From Acanthaster planci (Eukaryota > Echinodermata > Asteroidea > Valvatida > Acanthasteridae), in contig NW_019091456.1 in assembly GCF_001949145.1 (NCBI RefSeq), positions 31,212 through 57,136 on the forward strand: a DNA stretch of 25,925 nt, in the 5' to 3' direction. Numbering within the stretch: the stretch's first letter is position 1; each line of letters opens with the position of its first letter. A program made the translations under genes and the position numbers. Shown piece by piece: positions 21,801 to 25,925 of the stretch. Below the pieces are notes generated by a model. That model was not told the origin of the DNA. It worked only from the letters and a program-made list of their open reading frames with translations, and made no database searches.

Positions 21801-24800
21801 TGCGTAAGCTCTATCCAGCTTGACCTCCTGGGTAACTTGAAATCCTCAGACATGAAATGCTTTACAGATCCAAGGATTTTTAGGGAAGAAAATTTGTAGT
21901 CTTTGAGATCGATGTGAAATTGATATCAAAATGCAGTGGAACGTCGCTATACCGAACACCGCTATACCGAATATTTGGCTGTACCGAACATCGTCCTTGG
22001 CTCCCAATATTTTGTGCACAAAACCTACTGAACATTATGCAGTTGCAAATCAACCGAGATTCGCCACAGCATGCATCAGAGATCGATCCTGAGTGGTAGC
22101 TTCATAACTTTTAGGATAAACTAAATATCAATTTTGTAACTCAAGAACAAAAAACTAAGAACTAAAAAACAAAAATAATTAACAGATACATTTCCAGAAA
22201 CCTCAAACGTGAATGCAACGGCAAAAATCACGAAAACAGCTATTCATTGTATCACAAGACGGTGCACTTCAGTTAGACAAGAGAGGGCGCTATTCAACAT
22301 AGCAACGAAACGTTTGCCAGTTAATTTCACTATACCGAACAACCACTGTACCAAACATTTAGCGTGGATCCTGTCGTGTTTGTTATAGCGGCGTTCCACT
22401 GGAGCCCTAAAAGTCCCAAATCCTCCAATTTCAATATGATTTCACGTACACCCAAGGGGTAGGGTTAAGGGGTATGTATTATTGTGACCTCCTTGGATTA
22501 AAGGTACAATATGCCATTTGTTGAATCTCAAAAACAGGACTACCGAATTACTTGTCTTTTTAAACATCTTTAAATTATCTTTAAACGTTAAGTAAATAAC
22601 AATGTCAGACAATCTGTGAAATCTTTCCGCTTGAAATGCTGCCATTTTTTAGAAAAGAGAATCCTTGGGCATTAAGTAACTCCATTGTAAGACAAAGTCA
22701 GATTCAAATCCAATGTAAACTGACCAAGTAAACTTGAACCCCTTCATCAACCTGTCTCCACCTCTCAGATTACCTTGGTTACTTGTGTTATATATCACTG
22801 GTTCTCCTCCACTTCAAAGGTATGAGCAAGTCAACACGGTATGCTGCATTCTCCTTTATCCAAATGATTGTCCTTTCTTTGCTTTCATAGATATGGACTG
22901 AGACAGCATCTGGGAGTGGGGCAATCAACTTCATTACTGGTATGGGAGGCTTTCTTCAGTCAGTTCTCTTTGGTTATGGAGGATTCCGCATCCATCCAGA
23001 TTATCTCCTGTTCAATTTTGTTCTTCCTCAAGGCACATCCAAGTTTACCGTAAGTAGATTTAGAAAATCTTTGGTGTTGTTCATATTCTTTTTCATAGGT
23101 AGAGATAGTCTTTGAATCTCAGTTTGATAGCAGGTCCATTGAAAAAGTTATAAGGTGCGATAGTGCAATAGTCCAAGTCCAACGAAAGAAAGAAATGGGA
23201 CAGCACTTTCTCAGTTCTTGGACTTGTGATAATGAGTAGGAAATTGAGCATTTCCACATATATATATGGTGATGGTTAGAAATATTCAAATGTGTTTTTG
23301 AATATTCTGTTTTTTATTTCCTGCATATGCAAATTGGATCCAGATGTATTCCATACTAAGTCGCAGTGTTTGGTCAACACAATCTAGGCACATACAGAAT
23401 GGGCTTGATTCCTACAATATTACTTTATACCTCAGTTGCAGGACTTGGAAAAGAACTGGACTACAACACTGTTGTATGAAAAGCTTTGTGAGACAATATG
23501 ATGGTCATTTTGAAAGGTTGAAAGGTTTGGTATATCAACCACCAAATATATATCACTTTGTGACTGTCTTCTGGAACCAAAAAGAACCTAGTTAAACATG
23601 AACCGTGCATCTTGGATTCAAAATTCTAATTTGCTTATCACCCAGTATGTTGTTTGTCAAGTGAGAGAAATGACACAAAACACCGTAAGGGGGCCAATCC
23701 TCAGGTTTTCATTATTGCTGTGACTTGAGGACTCCACAACCTGTTCTTCATGTGAATTTGTGTAGCTCATGTGAAATTTTTAATGTGAACAGCATGCACA
23801 ATAAACAACTGCTGAACTACGGGCTAGTAAAATGTGTCACCACGCATGCGCAATGCATGCATGTCGCGATGTGTGCCTTGCCTTTTCACAACTTTTGTTG
23901 CACGTTCGTCCGTTTCTTAACCTTTTTCATTTGTGTAATTTCACTAGCTTTCCATCAAAAACTAATTCGGTGGTAGCGTATAGCCCGCAGCGTGTGACGG
24001 AGTATCAAAAAGGGAAGCAAAGTTTGAAGACACAACGTACTAGGCTGAACATTCAGTCTGATTTAAGGACGTCATGTCAGTAGAACTCCACACTCAAAAC
24101 ACCGCAAGGGTCATACGCATGCCGCTTCAGCATGCAACACTGCCACAAAGCGTGCGCTCAGCAAGCTAGCACATATGCAATACCTAACTCAGTGACCTCG
24201 CGGGCTCAAAATTTCTGTCCGAAAAGGTTGATCTAGCGTGAGTGGGAAAGCGACTTGCGGTTTTGTTGCGGTAAGATAATGATCACACCAAAATGCTGGA
24301 TCAAGATCCACCTTTTCCCAATTCAAGTGGGAAGGCACTGTAAATGCACAGCTTCTTCCAGAGGACTTTCGGATTAAAGGAATCCCTCTAGCCGCAATTA
24401 GCCAGCAACTTGTCCTGGATGAGATTTGTGATGACTCTTAACTGCATTACCAGAGAGTGATTTCTGTTTGAAACAGAACCAACGCAATGACAAAACTGAC
24501 ATGTCAGTTTTGTCCTGTCCTTGTAGACCACAAAAGGAATAACAACTTTGTAATAATATAAAGTGTGCTGCTGTTTTATTCATACTGCAGCTACATGTAC
24601 ATGTAGCATGCTGACACGGAAGTGTAGAATGTTTTGGGGTGTTGAAACACTTGCAGAAGTTGATAACAATTGGGGAAACACTGCAAAAGTGGCCTCCATC
24701 ACAGTGTTTTTTTTATCATATATCACTTAGTCCAAGAAAACGTGAATTTTAAAGTTCTGTTTCATCTGCCAGTGCAATTCCATATTATTTCACAAAAGGC

Positions 24801-25878
24801 ATTGTGAAATTACATGCCCCTAATTTTGTCAAGCAACATTATTCTGTCACTATAGGTCGTGGTGTTGGGTCCTTTTCAAAGTTAAGTGAACTTTTTTTCC
24901 ATTGAAAAAAGCTCGAGGGCTCTCAAATCTAAAATCTGTATGTCATGTTTTCAAATTGAAAGGTGAGAGGGCTGGACTATCTTGGCTCTGAGATTGACTT
25001 CATTGCCACAGAGAAGACAGTTTTAGTAACAGTAACAGCTCAGCAGCATGGTGCACCAAATCTACGAATGGAAACTGCAGAAGGAGTCATCAATGACCTT
25101 GTCAAAGGTGAATCTCTGAAATGGAAAATGGACACAACTCATGCTAAATATAGGGTGGTGGGGATTCCCTGTGCCCAACCTAAGTTCGGAAGGGTCTAGT
25201 CTTAAGCCATTTTCCCATTGGACTTTTTTGGTTATTTTACTGTGACTTTCCTGTAGAATTACAAAATTAAATCCAATGGGAACACAAACTAACGTCCCTG
25301 TCAACTTACCGCAGACGCAATGTAAAACTAACAGGCCGAAAGATTTCCATGCAGCCATGGTAAGTTAGCAGTGGCATAAAAAAGTCCAATGCGAACAGTT
25401 CCCATACAATGTAGATTGACTGCAACCACGCTAAACATACAAACCATACTACTGCCAACACAGAGATCGATAGCAGACATGCAAAAATAGTTGTATGGTT
25501 CCCAGTTTCCAGCTTCGTGTGTACAGTACTGCAGCATGCCACTCACACACAGTGAAGCACGCCCACATAAAGCTATACACACATTGTGTATGGAGTTTTT
25601 TCTGTATGGGTTCGTCGTCTTTGTGGCAGATTTGGCCGAATTCGTCTGATTTTGTCTTTTGTAAGATTTTGCCGATTTTGTCATGATTTGTACAGCGCAG
25701 GCTATGTAATCAGCTGTTCTTATTAGTCCTATCACAGCGAATAAACATTCCATTACTGTTTAACAAGTCCATGTGGGAATGCGCTTGTTCATAAATGTAA
25801 TTTTTCCCCCATTTGTGTCTAACAGGAAAGACTGTGATGATACATCGACTAAGTTGGGTGACCATCAGGCCTCTATGA
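12685..25878 (+). CDS. PGGHG/ATHL1-like GH65 glucosidase, 10 coding exons, 733 aa
   Basis: Exons are 12685-12857, 14155-14366, 14834-15044, 15482-16080, 17519-17728, 20153-20362, 21303-21532, 22891-23049, 24963-25107 and 25826-25878. All introns are GT-AG and all junction phases agree. The family is glycoside hydrolase 65; vertebrate PGGHG removes glucose from glucosyl-galactosyl-hydroxylysine of collagen by an inverting mechanism. Visible landmarks are GNGYL (70-74), VNGLYNG (85-91), FWDQETWM (344-351), PPDEYH (472-477), NNSVYTN (481-487), GPAMSWSMF (578-586), WTE (617-619) and NFITGMGGFLQ (628-638). The acidic residues I recall as D301, E430 and E574 in human PGGHG correspond to D346, E475 and E619 with equal spacing. 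Length is close to the human protein (about 737). A hydrophobic leader (residues 3-17) and sequons such as N33, N128, N221, N249 and N290 suggest secretion or lysosomal targeting. The final exon is a choice; see 25108-25199. Confidence 0.92.
14155..14366 (+). CDS. Coding exon 2: N-terminal GH65 domain start (58-128)
   Basis: It follows the acceptor atattttcag. It encodes LPAVGNGYLATVVYSD and VNGLYNGRGGASHRARIP, the opening of the N-terminal beta-sandwich domain shared by PGGHG proteins. It ends in phase 1; the donor gttaga is weak but gives the correct join to GTFHRK in exon 3. Confidence 0.92.
14834..15044 (+). CDS. Coding exon 3: N-terminal domain (129-198)
   Basis: After the acceptor ttttccag it reads GTFHRKVRTDVAFIEQRIYA and continues through beta-strand-like text (ILVNEIVVTRTG) to SDDGSG. 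It ends in phase 2 at the donor gttagt. The HRK...IEQR...AH text corresponds to the 'TxxG-hxR' region of the family's N-terminal domain. Confidence 0.88.
15482..16080 (+). CDS. Coding exon 4: catalytic barrel entry, Asp346 (199-398)
   Basis: The open frame extends upstream to 15348, but the stretch before 15482 is intron-like (T-rich) and the acceptor aaaacag at 15481 restores phase from exon 3. It encodes the linker helix and first half of the (alpha/alpha)6 barrel, with GLAHGRFDTDYEGHVFWDQE and WMYPTMLMFHP. D346 (codon 15921-15923) in WDQETWM matches the PGGHG motif W-D-Q-x-T-W-M. The exon ends at GYQGAEYPWEMAYTG, whose last codon spans the next intron. Confidence 0.95.
17519..17728 (+). 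CDS. Coding exon 5: barrel segment (399-468)
   Basis: It follows ttctcttttacag. It reads GAEVCPAEIYSLQEIHINGD and DISFAVQQYLHVTRDADFL, helices of the barrel lining the active site, then ELAKYWASRVEYN. It ends in phase 1 at the donor gtatgt. The downstream intron carries the pogo-like element, minisatellite and second SINE. Confidence 0.95.
17771..18809. mobile_element. Pogo/Tigger-like non-autonomous transposon, 1,039 bp
   Basis: The ends are perfect 20-bp inverted repeats (cagtagattcccattatagc at 17771-17790 and its reverse complement at 18790-18809), flanked on both sides by TA (17769-17770 and 18810-18811). CAGT-type ends with a TA duplication fit the pogo branch of Tc1/mariner. No transposase is present; the longest frames are under 85 codons and unrecognised. 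It lies in intron 5, 42 bp after the donor. It contains a cluster of overlapping palindromes at 18443-18481. Confidence 0.88.
18443..18481. repeat. Chain of four overlapping perfect palindromes
   Basis: gccgcggc (18443-18450), gctcaccatggtgagc (18449-18464), gagcacgtgctc (18461-18472) and cgcgatcgcg (18472-18481) are each perfect and overlap end to end. The third contains CACGTG, an E-box core. The stretch is GC-rich within an AT-rich element. Confidence 0.9.
18903..19294. repeat. Minisatellite, 40-bp unit, about 9.8 copies
   Basis: Units start at 18903, 18943, 18983, 19023, 19063, 19103, 19143, 19183, 19223 and 19263. Each begins agatcttgtgcttattaggc with one or two changes. Variation is concentrated in the last 12 bases, which end agcgataacagt (units 1-3, 7), ggcgataacaat (4, 5, 8), agtgaaaacaat (6) or agcgataacaat (9). 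The tenth unit decays. It lies 93 bp beyond the pogo-like element in the same intron. Confidence 0.97.
19424..19834 (+). mobile_element. tRNA-derived SINE, second family
   Basis: The head resembles a tRNA, with an A-box-like ttggcaaggtagt (about 19437-19449) and a B box ggttcgattcc (19481-19491). The body contains gggttttatcc and ttttcctcccacctctaaaac, a block I recall as common to many metazoan SINEs. The 3' end gcgctttataaatgtattaa followed by tattgttattat is a LINE-type tail. No clear target duplication; the start is approximate. Confidence 0.75.
20153..20362 (+). CDS. Coding exon 6: general acid segment, Glu475 (469-538)
   Basis: It follows cttaattgcag. GVKPPDEYHSNVNNSVYTN includes E475 (codon 20170-20172), the counterpart of the GH65 general acid in the conserved DEY-NN-YTN motif. 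The rest reads PSSWAKIADKLLIVYDI and HPEYEGYNI, conserved around the substrate pocket. It ends in phase 1 at gtaagc. Confidence 0.96.
20363..21302 (+). other. Intron 6, nothing identified
   Basis: No repeat or coding sequence is recognised. Two open frames at about 20764-21136 have no family features. It contains a short inverted repeat, cagacgtttcgtctg, near 20480-20494. Confidence 0.6.
21303..21532 (+). CDS. Coding exon 7: barrel segment (539-615)
   Basis: After the acceptor tttaaatcag it reads GTKVKQADAILLGFPL, then PDGPAMSWSMFSIGYGEI, ending QQPFR at the donor gtaagt in phase 0. KQAD-LLG-P and GPAM-WSMF are conserved PGGHG blocks. Confidence 0.95.
21934..22401. mobile_element. Second pogo-like non-autonomous element, 468 bp
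   Basis: The left end begins cagtggaacgtcgctatacc. Read inward from the other strand, the right end begins cagtggaacgccgctataac. About 23 of the first 26 positions agree. Inside the left end, g-c-tataccgaa-type words repeat at 21946-21958, 21961-21971 and 21978-21990. Two related words lie at 22329-22341 and 22345-22357 in the same orientation. No TA duplication is visible. The element sits in intron 7 and has no transposase. Confidence 0.8.
22891..23049 (+). CDS. Coding exon 8: catalytic base segment, Glu619 (616-668)
   Basis: It starts in phase 0 after tgctttcatag with IWTETASGSGAINFITGMGG. E619 (codon 22900-22902) corresponds to human E574, which I recall as an essential acidic residue. 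The exon closes the barrel and enters the C-terminal domain with GGFRIHPDYLLFNFVLPQGT. It ends in phase 0 at gtaagt. Confidence 0.95.
24489..24514. repeat. Perfect 26-bp palindrome
   Basis: The half-site is gacaaaactgaca, centred between 24501 and 24502, with no spacer. Symmetry stops at the next base on each side. A 17-base quasi-palindrome (ttctgtttgaaacagaa) lies just upstream at about 24462-24478. Confidence 0.9.
24590..24607. repeat. Perfect 18-bp palindrome of the tacatgta type
   Basis: gctacatgtacatgtagc is self-complementary. It is the longest example of the acatgt-based words scattered over this window. Confidence 0.85.
24963..25107 (+). CDS. Coding exon 9: C-terminal domain (669-716)
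   Basis: It reads VRGLDYLGSEIDFIATEKTV, then LVTVTAQQHGAPNLRMETAE and GVINDLVK. The text matches the C-terminal beta domain of PGGHG proteins. The acceptor (ttcaaattgaaag) has a poor pyrimidine tract, but phase and similarity agree. The donor at 25108 is gtgaat. The open frame also continues past it to a TAG at 25197-25199. Confidence 0.85.
25108..25199 (+). other. Alternative read-through 3' end of exon 9
   Basis: If the donor at 25108 is not used, translation continues for 30 codons (GESLKWKMDTTHAKYRVVG and onward) to TAG at 25197-25199, giving a 746-residue protein. An ATTAAA at 25266-25271 and an AATAAA at 25740-25745 could serve such a transcript. I prefer the spliced form because its C-terminus resembles the family better and its acceptor is strong; both may be made. 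Confidence 0.35.
25212..25395. repeat. Small inverted-repeat element in intron 9
   Basis: ttcccattggactttttt (25212-25229) matches the reverse complement of 25378-25395 at 17 of 18 positions. A third, inner inverted copy of the core (aatccaatgggaa) lies at 25270-25282. The arms span 184 bp. It looks like a MITE, but no target duplication is evident. Confidence 0.65.
25740..25745 (+). terminator. Possible polyadenylation signal AATAAA
   Basis: AATAAA is followed within about 30-55 bases by a GT-rich stretch. It could end the read-through transcript that stops at 25199. For the preferred spliced form it would be intronic and unused. Confidence 0.25.
25826..25878 (+). CDS. Coding exon 10: C-terminus (717-733)
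   Basis: It follows the strong acceptor tttgtgtctaacag with the pyrimidine tract tttttccccc. Joined to exon 9 it reads VKGKTVMIHRLSWVTIRPL and stops at TGA 25876-25878. This recalls the G-x-x-V...R...I pattern at the same point of vertebrate PGGHG. Phase matches (1 base plus 2). The vertebrate protein runs further, so the short tail is a difference if this exon is right. Confidence 0.65.
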
Positions 25879-25925
25879 TGGTTCAATCAGCATGGCATTG
25901 CAGCAGCACCATAGACGTGTTAAAC
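25879..25925 (+). other. Start of 3' untranslated region, cut by window end
   Basis: If exon 10 is correct, these bases are 3' UTR. No polyadenylation signal occurs before the window ends. Confidence 0.5.

Larger units (their letters stand above)
23050..24962 (+). other. Intron 8, mostly unassigned
   Basis: No gene is recognised. It holds two perfect palindromes (24489-24514 and 24590-24607) and a repeated short word, aaacaccg-n-aaggg, at about 23678-23692 and 24097-24111. Confidence 0.6.

Noticed and set aside
1-25925. CRISPR array, prokaryotic operon or phage island
   Set aside because: The only tandem array has no unique spacers, and the gene structure is clearly eukaryotic with spliceosomal introns.

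Overview
This is eukaryotic, animal-type genomic DNA: sparse coding sequence, GT-AG introns, tRNA-derived SINEs, MITEs and a Penelope-like retroelement. The intron-rich gene is a close relative of vertebrate PGGHG/ATHL1. The SINE types, the frequent 'taggcctac' and 'tacatgta' words and the overall repeat style suggest a marine invertebrate, most likely a non-vertebrate deuterostome (echinoderm, hemichordate or cephalochordate). That placement is inference; no species can be named from the sequence alone.

Layout. Bases 1-3.5 kb hold no recognisable gene, only one weak candidate exon near 2.5 kb. From 3.5 to 5.1 kb lies a frame-broken Penelope-like element (reverse transcriptase plus GIY-YIG endonuclease), followed by a perfect 15-bp inverted repeat. 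A 204-bp hAT-type MITE with an 8-bp target duplication sits at 5677-5880, and a diverged copy at 10492-10714. The interval 5.9-12.6 kb has no convincing gene. It is rich in inverted repeats and hairpins and carries a tRNA-derived SINE with a 12-bp target duplication.

The main content is one plus-strand gene, from the ATG at 12685 to a preferred stop at 25876-25878. It has ten coding exons, all with GT-AG borders and compatible phases, and encodes a 733-residue GH65-family glucosidase of the PGGHG (protein-glucosylgalactosylhydroxylysine glucosidase) type. The three acidic residues I recall as catalytic in human PGGHG (D301, E430, E574) have counterparts at D346, E475 and E619 with the same spacing of 129 and 144 residues. 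This variant starts with a hydrophobic leader and carries several N-glycosylation sequons, so it probably enters the secretory pathway.

The gene's introns host a 1,039-bp pogo/Tigger-like element with perfect 20-bp terminal repeats and a TA duplication, a 40-bp minisatellite of nearly ten units, a second SINE, a second pogo-like element of 468 bp, a 26-bp perfect palindrome and a small inverted-repeat element.

I found no convincing undescribed multi-gene system. The most interesting items are the complete secreted-type PGGHG homologue, its alternative C-termini, and the uncatalogued non-autonomous elements and hairpins.
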